Notes: generated by a model not told the origin, from the sequence alone. A DNA stretch of 64,000 nt from Megaustenia siamemsis (GCA_032433765.1 JAVIAB010000059.1:62235178-62299177); one strand, 5' to 3'. Counted from the stretch's first letter, positions 21,431 to 32,972 are shown. Made by a program: numbers and translations.

Positions 21431-21612
21431 CTCTGTCTATCTATATATTGACCTTTCGAGCCGTAGCCGGCCCACAGGGCGTAGACCAAGAAACTCCTTC
21501 TCTTATCTGAATTTTTGTTCTAACAGTTTTCAATTCTTTTAAAGATTATTTATCAAATCTCGCCATTTGTCTTTGTTCTCGTGCAAGCAGCTCTATCTTC
21601 AGGGTAGAGGCG
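21431..21612 (-). mobile_element. LINE-H 3' end with (ATAG) tail
   Basis: On the minus strand it aligns with 40320-40475: GACAAATGGCGAGATTTGAT, TTTAAAAG, CTTGGTCTACGCCCTGTGGG, CCGGCTACGGCTCGAAAGGT, then CAATATATAGATAGACAG. It carries the end of the ORF, the 3' UTR and the tail only. Confidence 0.8.
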
Positions 21613-21654
21613 TCAGCAGACCAAGTCAAGCATCAGGGGGGGGGGGGGGGCTTT

Positions 21655-22193
21655 GTGCTGGAAATCTTCATCGTCCTGACAAAAGCGACGAAGCTGAGTA
21701 ACTGCGAATAGGTAAGAGAGTTCTTGCAGGATGTCGGGTGAGAGGGGTCGTAACGTAGGAAACAGTGGGAGTCTGTAAGTTTGTAGAAGAGCGAGGTAAG
21801 TAGACCCGTGGCACCCAAGGAAACCCAGTGATGTCTAGGATGGGAGATAGAGGAGGTGGAAATGTGGGAAGTGATATGGATCGAGGGGTATATACGTCCA
21901 AAATGATCGACGAATTGGGATATTTTCTCCTCGGAAAAGTCAGTCAGACCGATGCAGTGGTCAATGTATCTATGGTACTTAATGGCAAGAGGGCCCTGGT
22001 AGGAGTGGGTGATCTGATGTTTAAGGTAACCCATGAAAAGACAGGCTTAACTAAGTCCAAATGTGGTGCTCACCGCCACACAATAATCTTGGTGAAGAAG
22101 TTGGCATCAAACTCGAAGGAGTTAAGGTTAAGGACTAGCTCAGCTAGACGGAGGAGGACGTCAGTGGCGATAGAAAGTTGGTTGTCTTTTTAA
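21655..22193 (-). mobile_element. Penelope-like reverse transcriptase fragment
   Basis: The minus-strand frame 21633-22034 contains KYHRYIDHCIG (the YRYIDD motif of Penelope-like RTs with D changed to H), LLTSLFYKLTDSHCFLRYDP and SHPTSCKNSLTYSQLL; the Y-KPTDSHxYL..xSxHPxxCK block is diagnostic. In shifted frames upstream LTLNSFEFDANFFTK and ACLFMGYL extend it. The catalytic aspartate is altered and frames are broken, so it is dead. A G16 run lies at its 3' end. Confidence 0.8.
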
Positions 22194-22214
22194 GGGAAAA
22201 GAAAATATATATCC

Positions 22215-23292
22215 ACCGTATATAACTCTTGTTAGCTACAATAACTATAGCTATATTAGCTATATAACTCTTGTTAGCTACAATAACTATAGCTATATTA
22301 GCTATATAACTCTTGTTAGCTACAATAACTATAGCTATATTAGCTATATAACTCTTATTAGCTACAATAACTATAGCTATATTAGCTATATAACTCTTAT
22401 TAGCTACAATAACTATAGCTATATTAGCTATATAACTTTTGTTAGCTACAATAACTATAGCTATATTAGCAATATAACTCTTATTAGCTACAATAAATAT
22501 AGCTATATTAGCTATATAACTCTTATTAGCTACAATAACTATAGCTATATTAGCTATATAACTCTTGTTAGCTACAATAACTATAGCTATATTAGCTATA
22601 TAACTCTTGATAACTACAATAACTATAGCTATATTAGCTATATAACTCTTGTTAGCTACAATAACTATAGCTATATTAGCTATATAGCTCTTGTTAGCTA
22701 CAATAACTATAGCTATATTAGTTATATAACTCTTGATAACTACAATAACTATAGCTATATTAGCAATATAACTCTTATTAGCTACAATAAATATAGCTAT
22801 ATTAGCTATATAACTCTTATTAGCTACAATAACTATAGCTATATTAGCTATATAACTCTTGTTAGCTACAATAACTATAGCTATATTAGCTATATAACTC
22901 TTGATAACTACAATAACTATAGCTATATTAGCTATATAACTCTTGTTATCTACAATAACTATAGCTATATTAGCTATATAACTCTTGTTAGCTACAATAA
23001 CTATAGCTATATTAGCTATATAACTCTTGATAACTACAATAACTATAGCTATATTAGCTATATAACTCTTGTTAGCTACAATAACTATAGCTATATTAGC
23101 TATATAACTCTTGTTAGCTACAATAACTATAGCTATATTAGCTATATAACTCTTGTTAGCTACAATAACTATAGCTATATTAGCTATATAACTCTTGATA
23201 ACTACAATAACTATAGCTATATTAGCTATATAAATCTTGTTAGCTACAATAACTATAGCTATATTAGCTATATAACTCTTGTTAGCTACAAT
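22215..23292. repeat. 42-bp minisatellite, about 26 units
   Basis: Unit TATAACTCTTGTTAGCTACA plus ATAACTATAGCTATATTAGCTA, with variants TTATTAGC, TGATAACT and AATATAGC that recur in order, suggesting block duplications. It is rich in TAGCTA/TATAGCTATA palindromes. It abuts LRR-psi. Confidence 0.95.
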
Positions 23293-23309
23293 TGCCGCTC
23301 ACCATAATG

Positions 23310-23543
23310 CAATGTTCATACTACTAGCGTGATCAAGGCCGGTAAACTTTGTTTCAGGCATCTGTATATAAGACCTGTACTCTTGGAAACGCGAAAGAAA
23401 GTTTAAGCCTTTCAAAGAAGAAATAGCTACAGGTAATCGGGTTATTGCAGTTCTCTGAAGCTTTGGTCCTTAGAGGGCATCAGCATTATTAATTGCAACG
23501 TGGGAAATTGTGGTCAAGGGGTTGTTGTTGTTTAGTTGCAGTA
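23310..23543 (-). pseudogene. LRR-psi, 3' part of a decayed third LRR paralogue
   Basis: The minus strand aligns with LRR-2 exon 3 near its C-terminal end: NNPLTTIS, then an in-frame stop, then TAITRLPVAISSLKGLNFL, corresponding to NNPITRIS and TKLTRLPLAIASLTKLTYL in LRR-2. Stops and shifts are present, so it is not functional. It is bordered on the left by a 42-bp minisatellite (the C-terminal cap is missing) and on the right by a LINE-B insertion with a target-site duplication. The alignment resumes at 24353. Confidence 0.7.
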
Positions 23544-23554
23544 AGTATAAGCTT

Positions 23555-24341
23555 CATGTATGCTGATGATACAGTCTTAATCGCTAAGAGTAAAAATGAG
23601 TTACAAGTAATGTTAGACATTATAGTGAAAGAAAACAAAAATAAAGGACTGAGCCTTAATAGCAGAAAGACAGAAGTACAACAAAGAAAAAGAAATCACC
23701 TCAGTGCAAAATAAACACAAGTAGAACAATATTAAAACAGGTAAATGAATTTAAATATTTGGGAACTTTGATAACCTCAGACGGAAGGTATACAACAGAG
23801 GTGAGATGTAGAATGGCTCAGGCAAAAGCAGCTTTCCAAAGAATGAGGAAGATACTATGCAATCCATTTTTGACAATAGGTACAAGAAAAAGAGTTCTTA
23901 AATGTTATGTAGAGCCAATCTTAACATATGGATGCGAATCATGGATAATAGGACAACAGACAAGAAAATCACTGGAGTTTATAGAAATGTGACTTTACAG
24001 AAGATTGTTGAGAATACCATGGACAGTTAAGAAGAGTAATGAAAACGTTCTGAAAGAGGCCAAAGCAAAAAGAGAGCTATTTTCCAATATTAGGAAGAAA
24101 CAAGCATGATTTTTTGGCCATGCAATGAGAAGAGAACAGTTAGGATATATTGTAACAAATGGAAAAAATTGAGGGACGAAGAGATAGAGGGAAGCAAAGA
24201 GAAAAGATACCAGATAGCTTAAGAGAATGGCTTGGCAGAAGGTCAACAACAGAAATGATAAAAAACTGTCGTGATCGAAAGTTGTGGAGAGACATGATCA
24301 CCTACGCGAGCAGGCCTGGTACTTGATGATGATGATGATGA
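23555..24341 (+). mobile_element. LINE-B copy with 11-bp duplication, inserted in LRR-psi
   Basis: Starts MYADDTVLIAKSKNELQ, then GTLITSDGRYTTEVRCRMAQ, KRVLKCYVEPILTYGCESWI, and ends RDRKLWRDMITYASRPGT plus (GATGAT)n. It is 787 bp, flanked by AGTATAAGCTT (23544-23554) and AGTATAAACTT (24342-24352). Both ends are exact, showing a 5'-truncated insertion by target-primed reverse transcription. Confidence 0.92.
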
Positions 24342-24352
24342 AGTATAAACTT

Positions 24353-24486
24353 GAATTCTTAGGGAAGCTAGATCGAGTTAGTTGAGCTATAGAGTTATAA
24401 CTTAAAGCTAAAACTTCTACAGAGATCATGAGAGTATCTAAACAATTATTTACGATTTTAAGTTGCCTTAGACAGTTAAACGAATA
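24353..24486 (-). pseudogene. LRR-psi, upstream part beyond the LINE insertion
   Basis: This continues the LRR-psi alignment after the LINE-B copy. The plus strand GAATTCTTAGGGAAGCTAG...GTTGAGCTATAGAG...TTAAAGCTAAAACTTCTACAGAGAT follows the LRR-2 segment coding for SLNAL...SFPINSS...ISQL...LDLSSN...LQVL. It then fades after about 24486. No exon 1 or exon 2 remnant was found further upstream. Confidence 0.6.
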
Positions 24487-24559
24487 ACAAGAACAACATA
24501 AAACGAAAACTAAAACCACAGTCCACTATACACTCAAGGTATGTGGGTACAATCAAAAC

Positions 24560-24990
24560 TGGAAAACCCTAATTTTCTCCTTCTTCTCTCCCTCCTCATT
24601 TGCCTTCCAGCGTCGAGGGGAGATATAATTTGCTGTCTTTTGCTCTTCTGTTGGCCTCTGCTGCTGTTACGTTTCCTAGTGCTTCTAATATTCCATTGAT
24701 CATTTTTCGTGGTTGACCCTTGAGTCTGGTAGTCTCGCAACGTTTAATGAGGGCTCGTTGTGTTCTGTTTTGATTACTTTGCCTTGTCACGCAGTCAAAC
24801 CATTTTATCTGTTGTTTCGTTATATATACTATGGCGGGGGATAATTCCAAGCTTTTTTTTTAAATCAATTCTTCATTTCTGATCTTGTCTTTCAGGCTGT
24901 TTCATGTAATTCGCCTAACACAGTTCATCTCAGAAGGGGCTATTTTTCTGATTGTCCTTGCATGAATGGCCCAGAACTGGCAATGGTATC
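24560..24990 (-). mobile_element. LINE-D 3' fragment
   Basis: Minus strand [60 protein letters not shown] and PSTLEGK. Upstream in another frame, the KITSAEM-like region is decayed. Confidence 0.8.
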
Positions 24991-25014
24991 ACAACGTTGG
25001 GATGACGATTCTAT

Positions 25015-25130
25015 TGTTCACCGAAGTGACGTTTTCAGCAATAGGAGCTGTAGACCGCTGACGTCATTCTCCCCACAACCACCCATCATTACAAAGCTGA
25101 AAACATCACAATATTTGGTGGGTATTCTGT
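25015..25130 (+). repeat. Short repeat R6, copy 2
   Basis: Second copy of the 110-bp element described at 19565; same strand, about 75% similar by eye. Confidence 0.55.
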
Positions 25131-25325
25131 TTTTATTTTTCTGCCCACAAGCCTTAGACAAATCTATGGTGGTCTGTGTTATAACCAACATTAGAGGAAG
25201 ACAATCACCATGTGACAAATGGGTTAGATGAGGGGAACAATAGTTAGAGGAGAGGAGAGAGAGAAAGGATAGGAGGCAGTTTGAGGAAATGATTTGGTAG
25301 GGAATCAGGAGAAAGTTGTGTTGAG

Positions 25326-26835
25326 ATATAACCACCCAATCTAGTGAACACTGTGCTTAATGATGATGATATAACCACCCAATCTAGTGAACACGGTACC
25401 TAACGATGTTGATGATATAACAACCCACTCTAGTGAACACGGTGCTTAATGATGATAATATAACAACCCACTCTAGTGAACACTGTGCTTAATGATGATG
25501 ATATAACAACCCACTCTAGTGAACACGGTGCTTAATGATGATGATATAACAACCCACTCTAGTGAACACGGTAGTTAATGATGATGATATAACAACCCAC
25601 TCTAGTGAACACGGTACCTAACGATGTTGATGATATAACAACCCACTCTAGTGAACACGGTGCTTAATGATGATGATATAACAACCCACTCTAGTGAACA
25701 CGGTGCTTAATGATGTTGAGGATATAACAACCCACTCTAGTGAACACGGTGCTTAATGATGATGATATAACAACTCACTCTAGTGAACACGGTGCTTAAT
25801 GATGTTGATGATATAACAACCCACTCTAGTGAACACGGTGCTTAATGATGATGATATAACAACCCACTCTAGTGAACACGGTGCTTAATGATGTTGATGA
25901 TATAACAACCCACTCTAGTGAACACGGTGCTTAATGATGTTGTTTATATAACCACCCGCTCTAGTGAACACGGTGTCTAATGATGTTGTCTATATAACCA
26001 ACCGCTGTAGTGAACACGGTGTCTAATGATGTTGTCTATATAACCAACCGCTCTAGTGAACACGGTGTCTAATGATGTTGTCTATATAACCAACCGCTCT
26101 AGTGAACACGGTGTCTAATGATGTTGGTTATATAACCACCCGCTATAGTGAACACGGTGTCTAATGATATTGGTTATATAACCACCCGCTCTAGTGAACA
26201 CGGTGTCTAATGATGTTGTCTATATAACCAACCGCTCTAGTGAACACGGTGTCTAATGATGTTGGTTATATAACCACCCGCTATAGTGAACACGGTGTCT
26301 AATGATGTTGGTTATATAACCACCCGCTATAGTGAACACGGTGTCTAATGATGTTGGTTATATAACCACCCGCTCTAGTGAACATGGTATCTAATGATAT
26401 TGGTTATAAAACCACCCGCTCTAGTGAACATGGTATCTAATGATATTGGTTATAAAACCACCCGTTCTAGTGAACATGGTATCTAATGATATTGTTTATA
26501 AAACCACCCGCTCTAGTGAACACGGTACCCAATGATGATGATATAACCACCCACTCTAGTGAACACGGTAACCAATGATGATGATATAACTACCCACTCT
26601 AGTGAACACGATACCCAATGATGATGATATAACCACCCACTCTAGTGAACACGGTACCCAATGATGATGATATAACCACCCACTCTAGTGAACACGATAC
26701 CCAATGATGATGATATAACCACCCACTCTAGTGAACACGGAACCCAATGATGATAATATAACCACCCACTCTAGTGAACATGGTACCCAATGATTCAAAT
26801 ATAACCACCCACTCTAGTGAACACGGTACCTAATG
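25326..26835. repeat. 43-bp minisatellite in three subfamilies, about 34 units
   Basis: Unit CTCTAGTGAACACGGTGCTT plus AATGATGATGATATAACAACCCA. Units to about 25960 have GCTTAATGATGATGA; 25960-26520 have GTCTAATGATGTTGTCTATA; 26520-26830 have ACCCAATGATGATGA. Subfamilies are contiguous, so each expanded locally. Confidence 0.95.
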
Positions 26836-27160
26836 ATGATGATGATAATGATGCTCTTAATGATAATAATTATAGCGAATGAAAGAAACAAAAGTCTAGG
26901 ACTTGTGGAGACAACAAGAACAAATGAATGACAGAAAGAAACGTGAATACTATCAGTAAGGTATTGAAAATAGCACGGCATGAAGTCATCAGATGAATAG
27001 ATCAGCTTTTGTAGGAATAGGAAGTTGTGGAGGAACATGTTTACTTACGCCTGTGGATGTGACATTAGAAAGAAACAATGCATTATACGTAATTAATGAT
27101 CCACTATTATGGGTCGTGATTGTATCATTTATTTCAATAAAGCGTGTGTGTATCACTTGA
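26836..27160. other. No gene seen
   Basis: Transition from the 43-bp array to a LINE-B copy. Contains TGATGATAATGATGC and ATAATTATAG microsatellite-like stretches only. Confidence 0.5.
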
Positions 27161-27164
27161 TGGA

Positions 27165-27950
27165 TATCATTATCATCAACCAGTGCCATGCCTGCTGGCG
27201 TAGGTGATCATGTCTCTCCACAACTTTCGATCTCGAAAGTTATTTATCATTGTTGACCTTCTGCCAAGCCGTTCTCTTAAGCTGTCTGGTATCTTTTCTC
27301 TTTGCGTATCTCTATTTATTTGTCCCTCAACGTTCCCTGTTGTTACAATATATTCCAACTGTTCCCTTCTCATTATATGACCAAAAAATGATGATTGTTT
27401 CTTCCTAATATTGGAAAATACCAGTTTTTTCGCTTTGGTCTCTTTCAGAACGTTTTCATTACTCTTCTTCTTAGCTGTCCAAGTATTCTCAACATTCTTC
27501 TGCAAACCACATTTCTACAGCCTCCAGTGATTTTCTTGTTTGTTGTCCTATTATCCATGAATCACATCCATATGTTAAGATTGGCTCTACATAACATTTA
27601 AGATCACTTTTTCCTGTTTCTATTGTCAAAAATGAATTGCAAAGTATCTTTCTCATTGTTTCGGAAAGCTGCTTTTGCCTGAGCCATTCAACAGCTCACC
27701 TCTGTTGTGCATCTACCATCTGACGTTAACAATGTTCTTATATATTTAAATTCTGTTGCCTTTTTTTAAATTTTGTTCCACTTGCCTTTATTGTGTGTGC
27801 GGTGAAGTCCTTTTCTTTGTTGCTACCATTACTTTTGCCTTTTTTTTTCTATTTAGGCTGAGTCCTTTATTATTGCTTTCTTTCACTATAATGTCTAAAA
27901 TTTCTTGTAACTCTTTTTCACTCGCGAATTAAGATTGTATCATAATCAAT
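27165..27950 (-). mobile_element. LINE-B copy
   Basis: Minus strand from the decayed palm (about 27945, ATGATACAATCTTAATT) through SNIRKKQSSFFGHIMRREQL to DRKLWRDMITYASRHGTG and (ATGATA) tail at 27165. Frameshifted at several places. It lies just downstream of the LRR-1 stop. Confidence 0.85.
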
Positions 27951-28061
27951 ACAAATAGATCTTTAAATATAGCTGAGTTTGTTAATTAATTAAAAAAATA
28001 TAAAAGATCTAATCACTATTTATATACCTAAATCTATTAAACGGAACTTCCACCGTGGTTC

Positions 28062-29338
28062 TCACGTCATTTGAGGACAATCTAGACTTAGCGTTTCAAA
28101 GAAAAAGTAAACACTTGACACTCCACAATCTCCTATGACGCTGTCTACACCAATAGATACAATCAACGTCCGTAAACTCTGTTCCTGGCATGTACACACA
28201 AGACTGTGGCTGTCAGTAAGATCTAAAAATGTTAATTTCGTAAGCGCAGCAATAGCTAGAGGTAAACGGTTAGTTTCGTGCTTTTTATATTTAGTATTGA
28301 AAGTTGAGGAATATTGTTGAAGATGTCGGGAGCAATTGTAGACAAAGGATTGTTGTCTAAAGTCAGAATAATTAGGTTCAAATTTTTATGGAAGCTGGAT
28401 TGGGACAACTGTGATATTGAGTTGAAGCCTAAATCCAAAATTTGAACAGATGTCGGTATTTGATTGCCTTGAACAAATTGTATGTTGTTTGAGTTGAGAA
28501 ATAACTCCGTTAAATGGTTCAAGTTTTGTATGGCGGTAGGAATGGAGGAAAGTAAATTGCTTCCAAAATCCAATTCTGTGATATTAGCAGGAAACGATCC
28601 CGAATTAGCGTCAACGAGGTGGTTGAAATGAAAGTTTAGTAACGATATGTGTGTCAAGAACGATAACTCGGGTATAGATGTTAGTGAGTTGTTAGTTATG
28701 TCAAAATTTGAAATAGTGTTGGCACATTCTCTTAAAACGTTGCTCACTTGTTCTGCATCTGTTATTTTATTGCTACCAAGATATAAAGTTTTGAGATGTC
28801 CTGAATGTGGAATGGAGGTGATATCAACTATTCTATTGTAGCTCAGGTCTATCGATTTTAATTTTGTCAACTTTGACATCGACTTTGGGAGTTTGGTTAA
28901 ACCGTTACTTGAAAGTTCTAAACTCGTTAAGCTGTTGGCCATCATATCTAGAGCATCATCCGGGATGGTTGTAATAGAACATCCAGATATAATCAACGTG
29001 GTTAAATTAGTCATTGACTTCATCCAAGTAGGCCACGATGTTAACCCTACAGTGGTCAGGCTAAGAGAGTTCATAGTTGGACCGAGTTGGTGCATGCCGT
29101 CTTCATTCCAAATGAGAATATTAGTTTGCCCAATTTGTAATAATTTGAGAGCCCTCAATTGAAACATGGCTTGTGGGAATTGTTTGAACTGAGCTGATGC
29201 GAAATATATTTCCTGTAGTGTGTAGATAGACTCGTCAAATGCTGTGTCATCAATAGACTCGATAGGGTTGTCCTGCATGGAAATGATTGACATATTCGCT
29301 GGTAGACTTCCAGCTGGTATTGTTGTTATCTGATTTCC
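28062..29338 (-). pseudogene. LRR-1 exon 3, LRR array with one-base frameshift
   Basis: Minus-strand exon starting at acceptor ATCAACAG|GGAAAT (29339/29338). The frame stays open for 360 codons of leucine-rich repeats (for example LTSLELSSNGLTKLPKSMSK) and then stops at 28256. LRR-2 has CTAACCCGTTTACC at the matching place; LRR-1 has CTAACCGTTTACC (deletion at about 28268). In the shifted frame the missing end continues without stops: a last repeat, LVCTCQEQ, a cysteine cap, and CPQMT then stop at 28062. The exon is 1277 nt against 1278 in LRR-2, so this single base is the only length difference. As read, the product is 421 aa without the C-terminal cap. It is either a young pseudogene or allele, or a homopolymer sequencing error. 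Confidence 0.8.
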
Positions 29339-29689
29339 CTGTTGATAAGAATTATTGTTTTAGAAAGTGGTCAACACATTTATCCTTATCTTTAAGCAGT
29401 TAAAAATAGAAGCGTCGTACCTGGTGATGAGAGGAATTCTTAACAGACAAAATCTGCAGAATACTTTTTCTTTCTATTATATCTCAAAATATTTTGTTGA
29501 CATTGACATATTCCAGAATCAGCGGCTATTCAAGCAAGAGCTCTTCTGTGTATGACAAAGAATGTTTGTGTTGCATTCAATTGTGGTTTTGATGTGAAAA
29601 TAGCTACAGCTATGTTGAGAAGAACATGAATTCGGTTTCAAGTCAGTTAATGATAGTCACTTAAAGAAGTTGAGCAATTACGGATTTTA

Positions 29690-29745
29690 ATTCGTTTGCA
29701 GTGATACCGGGGCCTTCGACTGACCATAATCATAACTTAAAGAGG
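29690..29745 (-). repeat. Repeat R3 fragment
   Basis: ATTTTAATTCGTTTGCAGTG ATACCGGGGCCTTC: one end of R3 only. In LRR-1 intron 2. Confidence 0.6.
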
Positions 29746-29833
29746 TGATGTGTGCTTTCTTTTTTCTTTATGGAATTGCTCAAAACACGGGGGTGGGTGT
29801 AATGTTAAGTTTTACACTATATAAGTTGGTACT

Positions 29834-30089
29834 TTAACTCTTTCCGTACGGAAGCTTTTTATCAATGCAACAGAAGATATTTCAGAGAAAAAAATGTTTC
29901 ATGTTTTTACATATTTATATTTATCTAACACATAACATGTTATATATACATTTTTAGGTAAATGAACAAGGTATTAGGTTTCACGAATATCAAGATGATA
30001 TAAGATGTGTCAAAAGTATGTGGTTTGATGACGGTTCACACTAATCAAATTGAGAGTGAGGCACTCTGCGGCGAAACGTACGGAAAGAA
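29834..30089 (+). mobile_element. TTAA-flanked MITE, piggyBac-like
   Basis: Begins TTAA then CTCTTTCCGTACGG and ends CGTACGGAAAGAA, inverted ends of about 13 bp. A second copy of the left 90 bp lies reversed at 53350-53447 and also stops at TTAA, so TTAA is the true boundary. No coding frame. Family assignment is inferred from the TTAA target only. Confidence 0.55.
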
Positions 30090-30615
30090 TGATACTTGAT
30101 GTTTTGGTAGTCTAAATTTAGCGACGTTTTCTTGTCTATGAAATGAGAGTATCGAATGTTCTAATTTTGTTGTGTCCTCAACAGTGAAGGCTTGTTTTCC
30201 TGTATAGCTCATTGGTTCATCTACTCCTCTTTTGTGTTGCTTCTTAATGTTTAGTTTCCTTTTTCAGGTTACAAGCTCATCTTGTCAGGATGTTGCTTCT
30301 ACTTTTCCATCATAAAACATGACAGAGTTATGTTCGTTTGATCTCAAGACTTGAACCCAACTGAAGATAATCAAAGTTTCCATCTTGAAATGGAAAACAA
30401 AGACTATTTATCTTTTAATAATAAAAAAATATAAACTTCTATATGTGTATGTAGTTCAATCTATTTTCAATGTAAACATTATTTTTAATTGCAGAAAATA
30501 TTAAATAAATATTTGTATATGCATTCCTGACTATTCCAAAGCATTTTATATTGCAGAAAGAAAAGTGTATATGGTGTTTATCACATTTAATGTATGCTAT
30601 AAGATATGTTTTCCC
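30090..30615. other. LRR-1 intron, nothing recognised
   Basis: AT-rich intron DNA without recognisable repeats or exons. Confidence 0.5.
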
Positions 30616-30619
30616 CATC

Positions 30620-31530
30620 AGTCATCAAGTACCAGGCCTGCTGGTGTAGGTGATAATGTCTCTCCACAACTTTTGATCTCGACAGTTATTTATCATTTCT
30701 GTTGTTCACCTTCTGCCAAGTCATTCTCTTAAACTGCTTAGTATCTTTTCTTTGTGTTTCCCTCTATCTCTTCCTCCCTCAACTTTCCCAGTTGTTACAA
30801 TTTATTCCAGCTGTTCCCTTCTCATTAAATGTCCAAAGAAACGATGATTGTTTCTTCCTAATGTTGGAAATTAGCTCTCTTTTTGCTTTGGTCTCTTTCA
30901 AATCGTTTTCTTTACTCTTCTTAGCTGAACGTGGAATTCTCAACATTCTTCCATAAAACAACGTTTCTACAGCCTTCAGTGATTTTATTTTCTGTTGTCC
31001 TATTGTCTATGAATCACATCCATATGTTAAGACTGGTTTTATATTACATTTAAGAACTCTTTTTCTTGTTTCTATTGTTAAAAAAAATAATTGCACAGTA
31101 TCTTCCTCATTTTTGGAAAGCTGCTTTTGCCTGAGCTATTCTGCATCTCACCTGTGTTGAACATCTATCAACTGAGGTTAACATTGTTCCCAGATATCTA
31201 AATTCATTTACGGGTTTATTGTGAGAGCCGCGATAGCTCAGTGGTTAGTGAACTGGACTACAAAAGACAAGGGGTAGGGTTCGATCCCAACCGACGGCTT
31301 CAGGGTTCACCCAGCCTTAAATGGGTACCGGATTTTTTTCTGGGAAAGTAAAGCAGCACGGGCGTAATACCGACCACATTACCCCAAAAATCATGTGCTG
31401 AAGGTCTGTAAAATATAGGGTCACTAACACCATATTTCCCTATACGTCACTTGGCGTGACGGGCGTACTTACTTTACTACTCTTCTTTATTGTGCATTGC
31501 TGCGATGTCGTCTTCTTTTTAATAAACTAA
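30620..31530 (-). mobile_element. LINE-B copy interrupted by SINE-1
   Basis: Minus strand: the 3' part at 30620-31216 (MLRIPRSAKKS, SNIRKKQSSF and tail) and a 5' continuation after the SINE at 31487-31530 (TCTTTATTGTGCATTGCTGC matches the region coding KTSPQCKIKTS). Decayed. Confidence 0.75.
31226..31486 (+). mobile_element. SINE-1 copy nested in LINE-B
   Basis: Complete head GCCGCGATAGCTCAGTGGTT, box B GGTTCGATCCC, full body. TTTATTGTG occurs on both sides (31217-31225, 31487-31495) as target duplication, placing this SINE after the LINE. Confidence 0.9.
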
Positions 31531-32553
31531 ATTAAGTATCCACGGAGGGCAATCAACACAGAACAGAAGAAAAATCATGCTCTAAAACACAACTTTTATT
31601 GATCTTTACATGAATTCAAATATCGATCATCATGATCGATTATTATAAAACGGAAATCAATATTGGTATACCAGAGGCAACATTCTAATTAATAATGCTC
31701 AACATGTACGTATATGTCTGCGAAACATGAACTGTAAAGCAGACTCCCAGAGAAAATACAAGCGATGAATATAAAGTATTGCCTGAAGATTCGTAATAGA
31801 TGTTCACACGGAACAAAAGAGAAGAATCCCGTCATGCCCTGTGGCATATAAGAAATATGTTAATCATGTTTATCATCAACACATTTATTGACAATTGTGG
31901 TCAGGATTATGCCAGTGATTTTTTTATTTCTCCACCCCCAAAACTACTAAAAAAATATAAGCAAGGACCTTGTCAAGGCCGCTTGATCCTAGAAATCACC
32001 GATAAGGACAAAATAACCACCTATGAGATCGAACTACTAAAGGCACGTCACAAGATCTAACGGTCCAGTCAAACCTTTTTACATTGAACAAGGAGAATTA
32101 GAAGACAGCAAATTAAACAAAGAAAATGAAATGTACTGAAGTAATCTCTGACCCAAGAAAACTTTGAATAAATCCAGATAATGACACAGAATGGGGACTA
32201 CAAAAACAATATAAACAAACCATCCCACTAATCTCAAAAGTGTTCTAATGAAGGAATAATTCAGCAGGCAACAATGCACAGAAAATAAGCTGATTATAGT
32301 CAAAATGTGTTGGAATCAAGTTAAAGAAACGGGGTTAATAAAGACTCGAATGTAAACTCATTGCCTTGTAAATCAAGTCTTGTCAAGAGTTGCAAATGTA
32401 AGAACATTGATTACTGCAAACGTTGTGGCAATTGTTAAACGAAATTACTGAATACATCGCATTGATACTAACGAATCTTGGAAGATGTCAGAAATATGAA
32501 AGGTTATATTTCACGATATCATAAAAATGAATATTCTTCCTGCACTATACAAT
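31531..32553. other. LRR-1 intron; old SINE-like remnant
   Basis: A region at about 31820-31950 (GTCATGCCCTGTGGCATATA, GTCAGGATTATGCCAGTGAT) looks like a decayed reverse SINE-1. The remainder shows no feature. Confidence 0.4.
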
Positions 32554-32815
32554 TTTGGAGCCGCGATAGCTCAGTGGTTAGTGAACTGGACTTAAAGAAC
32601 AAGTTCGATCCCAATCGAAGGCTTCCGGGTTCGCCCAGCCTTAAATGGGTACCGGATTTTTTTTTTTTCTGGGAAAGTAAAGCGGCACGGGCGTAATACC
32701 AACCATATTACCCCAAAAATCATGTGCTGAAGGTTTGTAAAATGTATGGTCACTAACACCATATTCCCTATACGCCACTTGGCGTGACGGGGGCTCTTTA
32801 TTTATTTATTTTTTT
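32554..32815 (+). mobile_element. SINE-1 copy
   Basis: GAGCCGCGATAGCTCAGTGG start; box B region shortened (AAGTTCGATCCCAATC); normal body and end. It ends about 50 bp from the donor of LRR-1 exon 2, inside intron 2. Confidence 0.9.
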
Positions 32816-32864
32816 TTTTACAATGCAACTTACAACTTTAATAGTAAGAAAATGAAATACTAAC

Positions 32865-32972
32865 GTCTAAATCCAACGATGTCAAATTCGGGCTACCGTT
32901 GAAGAGTTTCTCGGGCATCACTTTAAAATCTCGATAATTGCAGAGTATTTGTGTTTCTTCACATTCGCATTT
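32865..32972 (-). CDS. LRR-1 exon 2 (LRR N-terminal cap)
   Basis: The exon runs from acceptor CTACAG|AAATGC to donor GAC|GTTAGT: 36 codons, phase 0 to phase 0. It encodes KCECEETQILCNYRDF at the start and LTSLDLD at the end. With exon 1 it gives the LRRNT pattern CP-x(3)-C-x-C-x(6)-C. It is one codon longer than its LRR-2 counterpart. Intron 1 (32973-34656) contains a LINE-A copy with its target duplication and a copy of repeat R3; intron 2 (29339-32864) contains LINE-B, SINE-1 and a TTAA MITE. Confidence 0.85.

Noticed and set aside
22215..23292. CRISPR-like spaced repeats
   Set aside because: Units are head-to-tail with no unique spacers, in a eukaryotic context; it is a minisatellite.
27395..27601. 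Plus-strand frame over the LINE-B copy
   Set aside because: Antisense shadow of a LINE-B fragment.
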